Origin: Marinoscillum sp. 108
GTDB taxonomy: Bacteria > Bacteroidota > Bacteroidia > Cytophagales > Cyclobacteriaceae
Direction of reading: 5' to 3'
Assembly (NCBI RefSeq): GCF_902506655.1
Contig: NZ_LR734815.1
Location: forward strand, 1-64,000
Length of the DNA stretch: 64,000 nt
Part shown: piece by piece, positions 37,044-46,436 of the stretch
How the letters are laid out: the number at the start of each line of letters is the position of its first letter
Numbering within the stretch: position 1 is the first letter of the stretch
Program-made: the position numbers and the translations under genes
The notes under the pieces: model-generated
Told to the model about the DNA's origin: nothing
Seen by the model: only the letters and a program-made list of their open reading frames with translations
Database searches by the model: none

Positions 37044-37598
37044 AATTCATCATATTATAGGTTAGTGGATTTATTAAAAGGTAATGTGATTAAAATCTGA
37101 ACTCACATTTTGTGTAATCGATTGCACTCTGTGATCAAAAAAAATATTCCCCCATGAGCCTGAAAGCCCAAAATGTAATGTTGACCCGTAGAATTTATTC
37201 ATAATCTTCATTCTTTTTGGTTGAAAAAGTTCCCCTAAACAAATGAATTATTCTGATAAATCCGAATTTAACAATTATTAATTATTCAATATTTACGGAA
37301 TTAACCATTCCTACAAATCAATTATCTCCTCATTTGGCCTATTTATTTTAACGATTTCACAATAACATAGGCAAAGCATTGAACATTAACATACAATTAA
37401 CTCTAATCATTGTGAGTATCTATTCTTACAATAAGTAGATCAACCCATATCCATGTATGTCCATTATTTTTTTCACCTCAATCCGCCCCGATTCAAATAA
37501 CATTTCGCCTCACCAATCCCTTTCATTACCGCTCATTTTGTGCTATCCTTTGCACACCATTTGATCTGATCATCATTCACTTGTTCAAATTTTTGAAA
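37044..37598. other. Divergent promoter region between susC and the CE8 gene
   Basis: This 555-bp AT-rich region has no gene. It holds one clear LacI-type operator (37113-37126) facing susC. A degenerate site TGCTATCCTTTGCA (37541-37554), keeping the TGC-N8-GCA frame, lies ~45 bp before the CE8 start. The long susC-proximal leader has no obvious riboswitch. Confidence 0.6.
37113..37126. promoter_or_regulatory. LacI-type operator upstream of pectin susC
   Basis: The site reads TGTAATCGATTGCA, a near-perfect palindrome with a central CpG typical of LacI-family operators. It matches the three other copies in this window and lies 70 bp before susC. Confidence 0.75.
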
Positions 37599-38543
37599 AT
37601 GAGAAAACTCTACCTATTCACCCTCATCATCGCCATATCATTCAATGGATTGGCTCAGTATGCCACTGAAATAGTGGTAGACAAATCTGGACAAGGAGAT
37701 TTCACTTCCATTCAGGAAGCCATCTATTCGACTAAAGCTTTCCCAGAACAGGACATTACCATTTATATCAAGAATGGAGTCTATCGAGAAAAAGTGACCA
37801 TTTTCTCCTGGAATAACAGACTCACCCTGAAAGGAGAAAGCACGGATAGTACGAGGATCGTTTGGGCTGACCATTTTGCCTCCATAAACCTTGGACGAAA
37901 CAGCACTTTTCACACATTTACTCTCAAAGTAGAGGCCAACGATGTTCGATTGCAAAACCTAACCATTATTAACAGCTCTGGCCCGATAGGCCAGGCAATA
38001 GCACTGTATCTGGAAGGAGATAGAATTCAGTTGATCAATTGTAGTATCCAGGGGCATCAGGACACGGTCTATACATCCGGAGAAGGTTTCAGACAATACT
38101 TTAAGGATTGTTACATTTCAGGAACTACCGATTTCATCTTTGGGGGAGCCACTGTCATCTTCGAAAACTGCACCATTGTATCCAGATCAAACTCGTACAT
38201 CACCGCAGCCTCTACCCCTAAATCTTCTCAATTTGGTATGGTGTTTTTGAAATGCAGAATTACTAAAATGGATGAATCAGTGAACAAGGTTTACCTGGGA
38301 AGGCCTTGGAGGAGTTATGCCAAAACTGCATTCATTGAATGCTATATGGAGAATCATATCCTCCCCGTTGGTTGGCACAACTGGGGTTCCACCGAAAAAG
38401 AAACCACAGTAAGCTATGCTGAGTATGCCTCTAAGGGCCCCGGAGCTCACATGAATGAACGAGCAATGTGGGCAACAAGCCTAACCCCCACAACTGCTGC
38501 CAATTACCAACTTGAAGTTATTTTCAATGGATGGATTCCTTAA
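37599..38543 (+). CDS. Pectin methylesterase, CE8 family
   Basis: This 314-residue protein uses the ATG at 37599 (MRKLYLFTLII), which gives a proper signal peptide ending in GLAQ; a TTG at 37581 adds six residues. The CE8 beta-helix carries GDFTSIQEAIYS, GVYREKVTI, the GHQDTVYT oxyanion Gln and first catalytic Asp, GTTDFIFGGA with the second Asp, and YLGRPWRSYAKT with the Arg-Trp pair. It removes methyl esters from homogalacturonan so that lyases and GH28 can act. It is encoded alone on the plus strand, divergent from susC, and ends with zero gap against the DUF4861 gene. Export is Sec-dependent with no T9SS tail. Confidence 0.92.
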   Translation: MRKLYLFTLIIAISFNGLAQYATEIVVDKSGQGDFTSIQEAIYSTKAFPEQDITIYIKNGVYREKVTIFSWNNRLTLKGESTDSTRIVWADHFASINLGRNSTFHTFTLKVEANDVRLQNLTIINSSGPIGQAIALYLEGDRIQLINCSIQGHQDTVYTSGEGFRQYFKDCYISGTTDFIFGGATVIFENCTIVSRSNSYITAASTPKSSQFGMVFLKCRITKMDESVNKVYLGRPWRSYAKTAFIECYMENHILPVGWHNWGSTEKETTVSYAEYASKGPGAHMNERAMWATSLTPTTAANYQLEVIFNGWIP

Positions 38544-39740
38544 TTAATCAACAGCTAGCACCTGAAGAGGTTGATTGAGGCGAAGTACCTCTTGCCTTAA
38601 TAACGCCATGAAGCTATCCATTGATTGGATAGGATTGGTACCTTTTTCCCATACTGCCATAAAGTGATAAGTAACCTCCTCTGATGGATTAAACAAAACT
38701 ACGTGACTTCCTGCTCCATCAACTACCTCACTAATGGAAGGTGTTTCCACAATCACTGCAAGCCCCAGCTTGTCATCATTCAAGCTAAACTTGCCATATG
38801 TCGCAAAAATGTGATAATTATCAACCACTTCATTGACATACTCCTCCCCAACATTCTTAACCAGCCCAGTACAGAAACCCTCTATTGGATTGGTAAACCT
38901 AATTGAGTGAGTGGTCAATGCTGATGCTGCCTGAATGCTAATGGCAGACATCAAATCGGTGCGATTACCCCCATCGGCCCATCCATAATAGTTAGTACTA
39001 ATTGCTGACTCCAGTAGACCATTCTTCACAATCTGACAGGTTACTGAATCAACCACCCTAAATCGATGAAGGGTGTCATTTCTGAATTTCCCGATTGAGC
39101 CCAGGCCTAAAGTTTTCCCCACCTTCAGCAAGTCCATCCCCCAGTCACTCAATTCGTGATAAGAGTCAAAACCATCCAGACCTACACTTTGCAAAACTGG
39201 CTCCGGTTTCAACTTTCCAAACACATCCATCCCATTTCTCCAATCCAGATAAAAGCGGTAGGCCATTTGATCCGATTCCCAGCCCGGCCCTTCATACCTC
39301 ACAAAATAGGTGTGATCAGTGTGCTGATCAGGTACCCTTAAAAAATCAAGGTTCACAAATGATCCGCCAATATATTCTTTCTCCGTCCACGCTCCTCCCT
39401 GCTTGACAGATAACTCCGCCTGAGTCATTTTGGTGAAATTGGCTGAGCCATCTGAGGTCACTACCTCCAAATTTGCAGTCTCTCCAGGCTCAAGCTCAAG
39501 TAGCACCAGAGCTTTCTCAATAATGCCATCTTCATTTTCATCAATAAATTCTGTCGGTACCGTCCTTCCGTTAAGCTGTCCTTGCAATGGTTTTTCTCCA
39601 TCCACATTCAACGCCACTTCAATCACCTCCTTACGAGCTAAATCCGATGGGTTACGAATAGCAATAGAAGCCATCGGGGCATCACTGGTACAAGAAAACA
39701 GACATGAAAGGCCAAAAAACAGGATAGGAATGAATTTCAT
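38544..39740 (-). CDS. DUF4861 domain lipoprotein of the pectin locus
   Basis: The ATG at 39740 (MKFIPILFFGLSCLFSC) gives a lipoprotein signal and a 398-residue protein; the frame opens at a GTG further up (39770). A small beta domain (~20-100, NPSDLARKEVIEV) precedes the conserved DUF4861 core with FVRYEGPGWESDQMAYRFYLDWRNG (listed in part), HELSDWGMDLLKVGKTLGLG and LLESAISTNYYGW. The family is common in pectin and other uronic-acid loci, but its activity is not established to my knowledge. It has its own LacI-type operator upstream and faces the regulator gene, so it is controlled with the pectin genes. Confidence 0.85.
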   Translation of the reverse strand: MKFIPILFFGLSCLFSCTSDAPMASIAIRNPSDLARKEVIEVALNVDGEKPLQGQLNGRTVPTEFIDENEDGIIEKALVLLELEPGETANLEVVTSDGSANFTKMTQAELSVKQGGAWTEKEYIGGSFVNLDFLRVPDQHTDHTYFVRYEGPGWESDQMAYRFYLDWRNGMDVFGKLKPEPVLQSVGLDGFDSYHELSDWGMDLLKVGKTLGLGSIGKFRNDTLHRFRVVDSVTCQIVKNGLLESAISTNYYGWADGGNRTDLMSAISIQAASALTTHSIRFTNPIEGFCTGLVKNVGEEYVNEVVDNYHIFATYGKFSLNDDKLGLAVIVETPSISEVVDGAGSHVVLFNPSEEVTYHFMAVWEKGTNPIQSMDSFMALLRQEVLRLNQPLQVLAVD

Positions 39741-39816
39741 TTTGTGAAAATAATAAGGATTAAAGGTCACCGATCCATCGGTACAAATGGGAAATCTATG
39801 TGAATTCGCTCAAACG

Positions 39817-39830
39817 CGCAATCGTTTACA
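39817..39830. promoter_or_regulatory. LacI-type operator between the DUF4861 and lacI genes
   Basis: The site reads CGCAATCGTTTACA, matching the consensus at 12 of 14 positions. It lies 77 bp before the preferred DUF4861 start and 188 bp before the regulator start, so it could control both divergent genes. Confidence 0.65.
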
Positions 39831-40017
39831 CATTTTTAGTGAATTGATGGTCTCAAATTTGTTGTTTCACCAAAAAAATGGTTATTATGAATCTTTAAAT
39901 TGATTAGCTTCAGGAAATTGTGAAGTATGGTTTTATATCTGTAACCAGAAATTCATTACGGCAAACAGAGCCACAATTAGTGACTACATTCGCACTGTCT
40001 GTACAAATAACAAAAGC

Positions 40018-41055
40018 TTGAAAGGAAAAAAGACCACCATTCATGAGATTGCAAAAGAGCTGAATACCACCGCATCTACGGTATCCCGAGCTTTGAATAA
40101 TAACCCGCGCATAAGTGAAGAAACCAAGAAGAAGGTTTTTGCAATGGCTGAAAAGCTGGGCTACGAACCCAACACCATGGCGGCCTCACTGCGCAAAGGA
40201 CGATCGCAAATCATCGGAATCATCGTACCTTATGCGGACAGGATATTCTTCTCATCGGTCATACGGGGCATAGAAGAGGAAGTGAAAAAGTCCGGTTATA
40301 ATGTAATCATTTGTCAATCTTACGAGAAAATAGACAATGAAATAGATGACGTCAATGCCCTCCTATCCGCTCAGGTAGCAGGTATTATTATCTCCTTATC
40401 CCGAGAGACGAGTACCTATGACCATTTGAAAAAAGTCATTCAAAAAAACAAAACACTGGTACTTTTCGACCGTACAACGGACGCGCTTAACACCTCATGT
40501 GTAGCCATTGATGATTATCAGGGTGCCTATTCCTCTGTCAGTCACCTGATCGAAAATGGCTACAAAAAAATAGCATTCTTTTCTGGAAACAAGAAGGTGA
40601 GTATTTTTAGAGAACGTTTCAGGGGCTATTTGGCAGCATTGAAAGACCATAATTTACCGGTAGTGGATGACTACATTATTGAAGTACCCAGTGATGTAGA
40701 GCAAGGCAAACTGGTGACAGAGAAACTCATGTCCCTCCCCGTAAAGCCAGATGCCATTTTTTCTTCTTCTGATTTTTCGGCGCTGGGAGCCACCAAATGG
40801 CTACTGCAAAACAATTACCGCATACCGGAGGATATCGGGATCGTGGGATTTGGTAATGACCCATTCACCCAGTACCTGGAGCCGACGATCTCCTCCGTAG
40901 ACCAAAAAGGTAAGGAAATGGGCAAAACGGCGGCTCAGGTTTTTCTTGAACAAGTGGAGGGGCGAAACTCGATCCATCGCAAGGTGCTCTTAAGCCCGGA
41001 GCTTATCATACGGGAATCCTCAACCAAACGATCCATTAACAAAATGGTAATTTAA
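40018..41055 (+). CDS. LacI-family transcriptional regulator of the pectin genes
   Basis: This 345-residue protein has an N-terminal helix-turn-helix (TIHEIAKELNTTASTVSRALNN) and a hinge helix NTMAASLRKGRS. A periplasmic-binding-protein-like effector domain follows (~60-335) with IGIIVPYADRIFFSSVIRGIE and DIGIVGFGNDPFTQYL. The start is a TTG at 40018; no in-frame ATG or GTG was found just upstream and the HTH begins normally from here. LacI proteins of this type bind palindromes with a central CpG, exactly as seen at 37113, 39817, 41096 and 49657. The inducer is probably a uronate or an intermediate such as tagaturonate or altronate, which is inference. It precedes uxaB by ~100 bp. Confidence 0.92.
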   Translation: MKGKKTTIHEIAKELNTTASTVSRALNNNPRISEETKKKVFAMAEKLGYEPNTMAASLRKGRSQIIGIIVPYADRIFFSSVIRGIEEEVKKSGYNVIICQSYEKIDNEIDDVNALLSAQVAGIIISLSRETSTYDHLKKVIQKNKTLVLFDRTTDALNTSCVAIDDYQGAYSSVSHLIENGYKKIAFFSGNKKVSIFRERFRGYLAALKDHNLPVVDDYIIEVPSDVEQGKLVTEKLMSLPVKPDAIFSSSDFSALGATKWLLQNNYRIPEDIGIVGFGNDPFTQYLEPTISSVDQKGKEMGKTAAQVFLEQVEGRNSIHRKVLLSPELIIRESSTKRSINKMVI

Positions 41056-41063
41056 TCTCGGTA

Positions 41064-41095
41064 TTTGGATTACAGGATGAAAATTTTATAACTTG
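41064..41095 (+). promoter_or_regulatory. Putative Bacteroidota promoter of uxaB
   Basis: TTTG (41064-41067) and TAACTTG (41089-41095) are separated by 21 bp, close to the Bacteroidota -33/-7 consensus (TTTG and TAnnTTTG). The LacI-type operator starts at the next base, so bound repressor would cover the transcription start. Confidence 0.4.
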
Positions 41096-41109
41096 TGCAA
41101 TCGTTTACG
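41096..41109. promoter_or_regulatory. LacI-type operator upstream of uxaB-uxaA-GH105
   Basis: The site reads TGCAATCGTTTACG, 46 bp before the uxaB ATG at 41155. It abuts the predicted -7 element and matches the other three operators. Confidence 0.75.
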
Positions 41110-41154
41110 CAGATTTACCAATTCTGTGAGAAACATCAAACAAGATCTGGAACA

Positions 41155-42570
41155 ATGAAAAAATTGAGCACTACAGAACGAATCACACAGCATCCCATTA
41201 AGGTTATTCAATTTGGAGAAGGGAATTTTCTTAGGGCTTTTGTAGAATGGATGATTGAGTTACTCAATGAAAAGTCTGATTTCGACGGTAGTGTGGCTAT
41301 TGTTCAGCCCCTCCAAAATGGCCTCATACACCTACTCAAGGAGCAGGGTGGACTTTATCACCATGTAAGGCAAGGTATTGAAAATGGAGAGACAATAGAT
41401 GAAGTAAAGCTGATCCAGTGTGTATCCGAGGTTATCAATCCTTTCGAGGAGCAGGCTGCGTATTTCGCTCTGGCAGAGATTCCTTCTGTGCAGCTCATTT
41501 TCTCTAATACCACGGAGGCAGGTATCGTACACGAAGCTACGGACCGGCCTGAAGCAGGTCAGATGGCCAATACATTCCCAGGTAAGCTCACACAGTTATT
41601 GAAACACCGCTATGACCATTTTCAAGGAGATAAAGGCAAAGGTGTGGCCATGATCCCTTGTGAGCTAATTGAGCAAAATGGAACCAAACTTAAAAAATGT
41701 ATAGCCCAATATATTGATCTCTGGAATTTAGGTGAGGGTTTTAAGACGTGGGTGAACGAAACCTGTGCATTCGCCAACACACTTGTGGACAGAATTGTAC
41801 CCGGGTATCCAAAAGATGAGATTGAAGTCATCACGGAGCGCATTGGCATCAAGGATCAGTTGGTGGTCAAATCCGAGTCCTTCCACCTGTTTGTCATTGA
41901 AGCTCCTGAGTTTGTGCAGGAACTCTTCCCTGCCCATCGCCTGGGACTGAATGTGAAGTATGTGAAAGATATCACCCCCTACCGGACACAAAAGGTGCGC
42001 ATCCTGAATGGAGCCCATACTTCTATGGTACCTATAGGTTTGCTATATGGGCTGGAGACAGTCAGTGAAACCATTGATGATACTGAAACTGGTAAACTGA
42101 TACGCGAAATTATTTTTGATGAAATTGTAGCTACCATTCAAATCCCGGGAGAAGATCCCAAGGAATTTGCAGATCAGGTGATCTCGAGGTTTAGAAATCC
42201 TTTTATCAGACATGAACTGATCTCTATTTCTTTAAACTCCATCGCCAAATTCAAGGTGCGGGTGCTCCCGACCATTCTTGACTACCTAAGGATCAAAGGT
42301 CACCTGCCAAACAAGCTCATCTTCGCTCTGGCGTGCCTGATTCATTTGTACCTGCGAGACACTGATCGGCTCAAGGACGACGAAACGTATTTGAATTTTT
42401 TCGAGTCTCTCAAATCAGATGAGCCAGAAACACTGGTGAATAAGGTATTGGCCAATTCATCCCTCTGGGATCAGGACCTTACAGCAGTAGACGGCCTTTC
42501 AGATTTATTGACCACCCATTTTAAAGCCATTGCTTCAGAGCAAATGAAAGAGGTACTTCTTAATATGTAA
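41155..42570 (+). CDS. uxaB: Tagaturonate reductase (altronate oxidoreductase)
   Basis: This 471-residue polyol-dehydrogenase-superfamily enzyme is cytoplasmic. The ATG at 41155 (MKKLSTTERITQHP) is preferred because the open frame upstream of it, from a GTG at 41095, runs through the LacI operator. Motifs are VIQFGEGNFLRAFVEWMI (NAD-binding, ~20-37), LIFSNTTEAGI, CELIEQNG, and the catalytic YRTQKVRILNGAHTSMVPIG with the Lys-x-x-x-x-Asn-x-x-His arrangement. It reduces tagaturonate, made by UxaC, to altronate. Its stop overlaps the uxaA start by one base (TAATG). Confidence 0.93.
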   Translation: MKKLSTTERITQHPIKVIQFGEGNFLRAFVEWMIELLNEKSDFDGSVAIVQPLQNGLIHLLKEQGGLYHHVRQGIENGETIDEVKLIQCVSEVINPFEEQAAYFALAEIPSVQLIFSNTTEAGIVHEATDRPEAGQMANTFPGKLTQLLKHRYDHFQGDKGKGVAMIPCELIEQNGTKLKKCIAQYIDLWNLGEGFKTWVNETCAFANTLVDRIVPGYPKDEIEVITERIGIKDQLVVKSESFHLFVIEAPEFVQELFPAHRLGLNVKYVKDITPYRTQKVRILNGAHTSMVPIGLLYGLETVSETIDDTETGKLIREIIFDEIVATIQIPGEDPKEFADQVISRFRNPFIRHELISISLNSIAKFKVRVLPTILDYLRIKGHLPNKLIFALACLIHLYLRDTDRLKDDETYLNFFESLKSDEPETLVNKVLANSSLWDQDLTAVDGLSDLLTTHFKAIASEQMKEVLLNM

Positions 42571-44231
42571 TGATGATACGAGCAATAACCATCCACGAAA
42601 AAGACGACCTGGCTGTAGCACTGACCGACCTGCCTAAAGGAGCTGAGGTGACAGTCAATGGCAAGGCTATCACACTGCAACACACCATCAATGCCAAGCA
42701 TAAATTTGCCATGAAAGACTTTCATGCAGGTGATGAAGTACACATGTATAATGTGACAGTGGGCAAAGCAAAAGAAACCATCAAAACCGGTGAGGCGGTG
42801 ACCACTTCCAATCTTGCTCACCAGTCAGAATCTTTCAGTGCCGAAGACAAGAGCGCAAACGCCTTTCAGTGGACCTCACCAGATGTCTCTCCATGGAAGG
42901 ACGCCACCTTTATGGGCTATCATCGCAAAGATGGTCAGGTAGGAACAGCCAACTATTGGTTAGTATTCCCATTGGTCTTCTGTGAAAACAGAAACATTGA
43001 AACCATCAAAAAAGCATTTGATAAAGCCTTGGGTTTGGAAAAACAAGACCCTTATGTGGCCCTGGTTGAAAATATGGTTGACCGCTTCAGGAAAAATGAG
43101 CTAAGCGATGCTTCCGTCTTGGACTTCAAACTGGACACGACTACTCACATCTCCAAAGCACGAGTGTTTGAAAACATAGATGGCATTCGATTTCTGACTC
43201 ATCAGGGTGGATGTGGCGGTACCCGTCAGGATGCTGAGACCCTCTGCCGACTGTTATCTGGCTATGTAAACAACCCTAATGTAGCCGGAGCTACGGTACT
43301 GAGTCTTGGGTGTCAGAATGCTCAGGTGCAAATGTTCACCGATGCCTTGCACAGTATCAACCCGACCATCGATAAGCCGATCATTATACATGATCAGCAG
43401 GATACAGGAAAAGAACAAGAGTTGATCAAAAACTCCATCACTGAAACCTTTATGGCCCTCATAGAGGCAAATAAGCAAACACGTGAACCCGCTCCCCTCA
43501 GTAAACTGACCATCGGTCTGGAATGCGGCGGATCAGACGGATTCTCAGGTATCTCTGCTAATCCGGCCATCGGCTATACCTCGGATCTGGTGGTGGCACT
43601 GGGAGGTAAAGCCATCCTTTCGGAATTTCCCGAACTGTGCGGGGTGGAGCGGGAGCTCATCAACAGAATGGACACTCAGGAATTGGCAGTCAAGTTTGTG
43701 GACATCATGCGCCGTTACGAAAAATCTGCGGTAGAAGCAGGATCTGGCTTTGACATGAACCCCTCTCCGGGCAACATCAAGGATGGGCTGATAACCGATG
43801 CAATGAAATCAGCCGGAGCCGCCAAAAAAGGAGGTACGTCCCCTATTACGGATATATTGGACTACACAGAATACGCACATAAACCGGGACTAAATCTCCT
43901 ATGCACCCCAGGAAATGATGTGGAATCCACCACAGGATTGGCCGGTTCAGGTGCCAATATCATTCTTTTCACTACTGGCCTTGGCACGCCTACAGGCAAT
44001 CCCATTTCTCCGGTACTGAAGCTTTCATCCAACTCCAAACTGGCAGCTAAAATGCCCGACATCATAGACATAGATACAGGAAAGGTGATCACCGGAGAAA
44101 AAACCATTGAAGAAATGGGCAGTGAAATCCTGAATTACATTATAGAGGTGGCCAGTGGCCACAAAACAGCTAAATCCATGGACCTGGAGCAGTATGACTT
44201 CATTCCATGGAAAAGAGGCGTTTCCCTCTGA
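42570..44231 (+). CDS. uxaA: Altronate dehydratase (UxaA family)
   Basis: This 553-residue protein fuses the two parts of UxaA. An N-terminal SAF domain (~1-75) is followed by the large dehydratase domain with FMGYHRKDGQVGTANYWLV, THQGGCGGTRQDAETLCRLL, LECGGSDGFSGISANPA and the C-terminal LLCTPGNDVESTTGLAGSGA. Conserved cysteines in these segments fit an iron-dependent centre. It converts altronate to KDG, which KdgK phosphorylates. It overlaps uxaB by one base and precedes the GH105 gene by 29 bp, so all three form one LacI-controlled operon. Confidence 0.93.
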   Translation: MMIRAITIHEKDDLAVALTDLPKGAEVTVNGKAITLQHTINAKHKFAMKDFHAGDEVHMYNVTVGKAKETIKTGEAVTTSNLAHQSESFSAEDKSANAFQWTSPDVSPWKDATFMGYHRKDGQVGTANYWLVFPLVFCENRNIETIKKAFDKALGLEKQDPYVALVENMVDRFRKNELSDASVLDFKLDTTTHISKARVFENIDGIRFLTHQGGCGGTRQDAETLCRLLSGYVNNPNVAGATVLSLGCQNAQVQMFTDALHSINPTIDKPIIIHDQQDTGKEQELIKNSITETFMALIEANKQTREPAPLSKLTIGLECGGSDGFSGISANPAIGYTSDLVVALGGKAILSEFPELCGVERELINRMDTQELAVKFVDIMRRYEKSAVEAGSGFDMNPSPGNIKDGLITDAMKSAGAAKKGGTSPITDILDYTEYAHKPGLNLLCTPGNDVESTTGLAGSGANIILFTTGLGTPTGNPISPVLKLSSNSKLAAKMPDIIDIDTGKVITGEKTIEEMGSEILNYIIEVASGHKTAKSMDLEQYDFIPWKRGVSL

Positions 44232-44260
44232 TTTTATCTATCAAAAGAATAACCCACACC

Positions 44261-45451
44261 ATGAAGAACATACTTTACCTAATTGGAATAGTCCTGCTGG
44301 CGAGCTGTACCCCGCCCAAAGAAACTGCAGAGAACCAAACTGAAACTCCTCTATATGTGCGAATGGCAGACTCTGAGATGAAACGCACGCCGGATCCAAG
44401 GCTTCTGGACTTCAGGGATAAACCAAAATGGGAATATACCAATGGACTGGTATGCCTTTCTTTCTTCAAAGTTTGGGCACGGACGGGAGAAGATAGGTTT
44501 TTGGATTACGGCAAGTACTACATGGACTCTATGATCACGGACGAAGGGAAAATTCTCACATACAAACTCAGTGATTATAACATCGACAGAATCAACCCGG
44601 GAAGGTTCCTGATAGAGCTCAATCAGCTCACTCCAAAGCCTGAATACAAAGTAGCCATTGAAACACTGCGTGAGCAGATGCGTGAGCATCCACGCACCTC
44701 AGAGGGAGGATTCTGGCACAAAAAGCGCTACCCTTCTCAGATGTGGCTGGACGGACTCTATATGGGTAGCCCGTTTCTGGCACAGTATGCCATGTTATAT
44801 GATGAACCTGCATTATTCGATGATGTCGCCAACCAGTTTAAGCTGATAGACAAACACGCCTACAGTAAAGAAACGGGACTTTACTACCACGGCTGGGATG
44901 AAAGCAGGGAACAAAAGTGGGCGGATCCTGAAACAGGTTTGTCTCCAGAGTTTTGGGGACGGGCCCTTGGCTGGTTTTCGATGGCTGTGGTGGATGTACT
45001 GGACTATTTTCCGGAGGATCACCCAAAGCGAGACAGCCTATTGATGATTGTCAACAAAATAGCCCTGGGAATTCAAAAACATCAGGATCCAGCCTCCGGA
45101 GTGTGGTGGCAGGTGCTGGACAAAGCAGGAAAAGAAGGAAACTATCTGGAAGCCTCGTGCTCCAGCATGTTTACCTACTTTCTGGCCAAGTCTATTCAAA
45201 AGGGATACCTGGATAGCAGCTATGCACCTATGACCAAAAAGGCTTATGCTGGTCTGATAAAGGAGTTCATCAAAGAAAATGAAGATGGCACGATCAGCCT
45301 CACCAATGTTTGTGGTGTGGCGGGATTAGGTGGAGACCCCTACCGAGAGGGAACTTATGAGTACTATGTAGGTGAGATCAGACGAGACAACGACCCGAAG
45401 GGTGTTGGGCCCTTCATCATGGCGTCACTCTGGATGGAAAAATTTCAGTAG
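44261..45451 (+). CDS. Unsaturated rhamnogalacturonyl/galacturonyl hydrolase, GH105 (GH88-like) lipoprotein
   Basis: The ATG at 44261 (MKNILYLIGIVLLASC) gives a lipoprotein signal with Cys16 and a 396-residue protein; the frame also opens at 44207 inside uxaA. The (alpha/alpha)6 barrel carries WHKKRYPSQMWLDGLYMGSP, whose Asp is the general acid in GH105, and EFWGRALGWFSMAVVDVLDY, plus NVCGVAGLGGDPYREGTYEYY near the end. It hydrates and removes 4,5-unsaturated uronic acids from the ends of lyase products, releasing the sugar that KduI takes up. Lipidation places it at a membrane, probably periplasmic. Confidence 0.9.
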   Translation: MKNILYLIGIVLLASCTPPKETAENQTETPLYVRMADSEMKRTPDPRLLDFRDKPKWEYTNGLVCLSFFKVWARTGEDRFLDYGKYYMDSMITDEGKILTYKLSDYNIDRINPGRFLIELNQLTPKPEYKVAIETLREQMREHPRTSEGGFWHKKRYPSQMWLDGLYMGSPFLAQYAMLYDEPALFDDVANQFKLIDKHAYSKETGLYYHGWDESREQKWADPETGLSPEFWGRALGWFSMAVVDVLDYFPEDHPKRDSLLMIVNKIALGIQKHQDPASGVWWQVLDKAGKEGNYLEASCSSMFTYFLAKSIQKGYLDSSYAPMTKKAYAGLIKEFIKENEDGTISLTNVCGVAGLGGDPYREGTYEYYVGEIRRDNDPKGVGPFIMASLWMEKFQ

Positions 45452-45485
45452 CTAATCTTTAGAATCCAGATGGGTGAGATTTTTC

Positions 45486-46436
45486 CTACTCCTCATCCGG
45501 GTTCCAATCTCTCATTACGTTTTTGAGTGAATATTTCTCAGCCTCCAGATCGGTAAGGATATGTGCCCACTGAGCTCGCTTGTCGGGCTGATACCCTACT
45601 CCCCGGTTTGCATATTCGGCATAATAGGCCGTTTTCTTCTTTTCTTCCGACCTCCAGGGATCCCACCCCTCAGGATGCACCACCTCTCCCAATTCGCAAT
45701 TCATAAAAACAGTTTGAGCATAAGGTCGCCAGGGTCTGCCCAGAAATACCGTACCCGCCTCCGCCAATCCTGTTATTTTACAGTTGTTGAACACAAATCC
45801 AAATGGGGTTTCTTGTTCAGTGGATGCTGCCGTGATGTAGCCATTGCGCTTGCAAAAAATCTCGCACCCTTCAAAAAAGGCAGTAGACCACCCGAATATA
45901 AAGTCCACAGTCCCCTCGATGTAACAATTTTTATAATACTGCCGGCTATCCTTTCCATGTGGGTAAAGGCTGTCTTGATTACCAAGAAAACGGCAATTTT
46001 CAAACTTTACCCGATCACCATCTACTCGCACCGCTACGGCCTGACTACCCTCACCAAAAGAATTCTCGAAAGTCAGATTCTTGGCTTCAAAGCCATCCCC
46101 GTAAATAAAGAATGAAGCGGATCCGGAGGTTCCGATTTCTTCTCCAAACATATTCTTCCTACTGGCATAATCGTCAAAAGTCAAAATGGTTTCGACTGCA
46201 CTTTCACCAATCAATGACACGTTAGTCTTGGACGTAGGTAAGATCAATTTCTCTTTATAAACCCCAGATTTAACATATATGATCGTTCGGTTTTTGCGCA
46301 GGTGAGGTACCGCATCTATAGCGGCTTGTACAGTCTGAAAATCACCGGCCCCATCCTTGGCCACCACAAAATCATAACTTTGAGCTGACAACCCCAACGA
46401 GGAGACAATCAATCCCATCCATAAGATATTTTTCAT
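45486..46436 (-). CDS. Pectin methylesterase, CE8 family (second copy)
   Basis: This 316-residue secreted protein has a signal peptide (MKNILWMGLIVSSLGLSAQ). CE8 motifs are GDFQTVQAAIDAVP, SGVYKEKLILP, GNQDSLYPHG (Gln, Asp), GTVDFIFGWS (second Asp) and FLGRPWRPYAQT (Arg, Trp). It differs from the copy at 37599 in the loop after the catalytic Asp (PHGKDSRQYY), suggesting a different ester pattern or chain length. It is the last gene of the GH28-CE12-CE12-CE8 operon, its start overlapping the CE12 stop by 4 bp. It ends convergent with the GH105 gene, 34 bp away. Confidence 0.92.
   Translation of the reverse strand: MKNILWMGLIVSSLGLSAQSYDFVVAKDGAGDFQTVQAAIDAVPHLRKNRTIIYVKSGVYKEKLILPTSKTNVSLIGESAVETILTFDDYASRKNMFGEEIGTSGSASFFIYGDGFEAKNLTFENSFGEGSQAVAVRVDGDRVKFENCRFLGNQDSLYPHGKDSRQYYKNCYIEGTVDFIFGWSTAFFEGCEIFCKRNGYITAASTEQETPFGFVFNNCKITGLAEAGTVFLGRPWRPYAQTVFMNCELGEVVHPEGWDPWRSEEKKKTAYYAEYANRGVGYQPDKRAQWAHILTDLEAEKYSLKNVMRDWNPDEE

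Noticed and set aside
38538-38549. TTAATTAA at the junction of the CE8 and DUF4861 stops
   Set aside because: It is simply two convergent stop codons (TAA and TTA) with zero gap; no stem or terminator is present.
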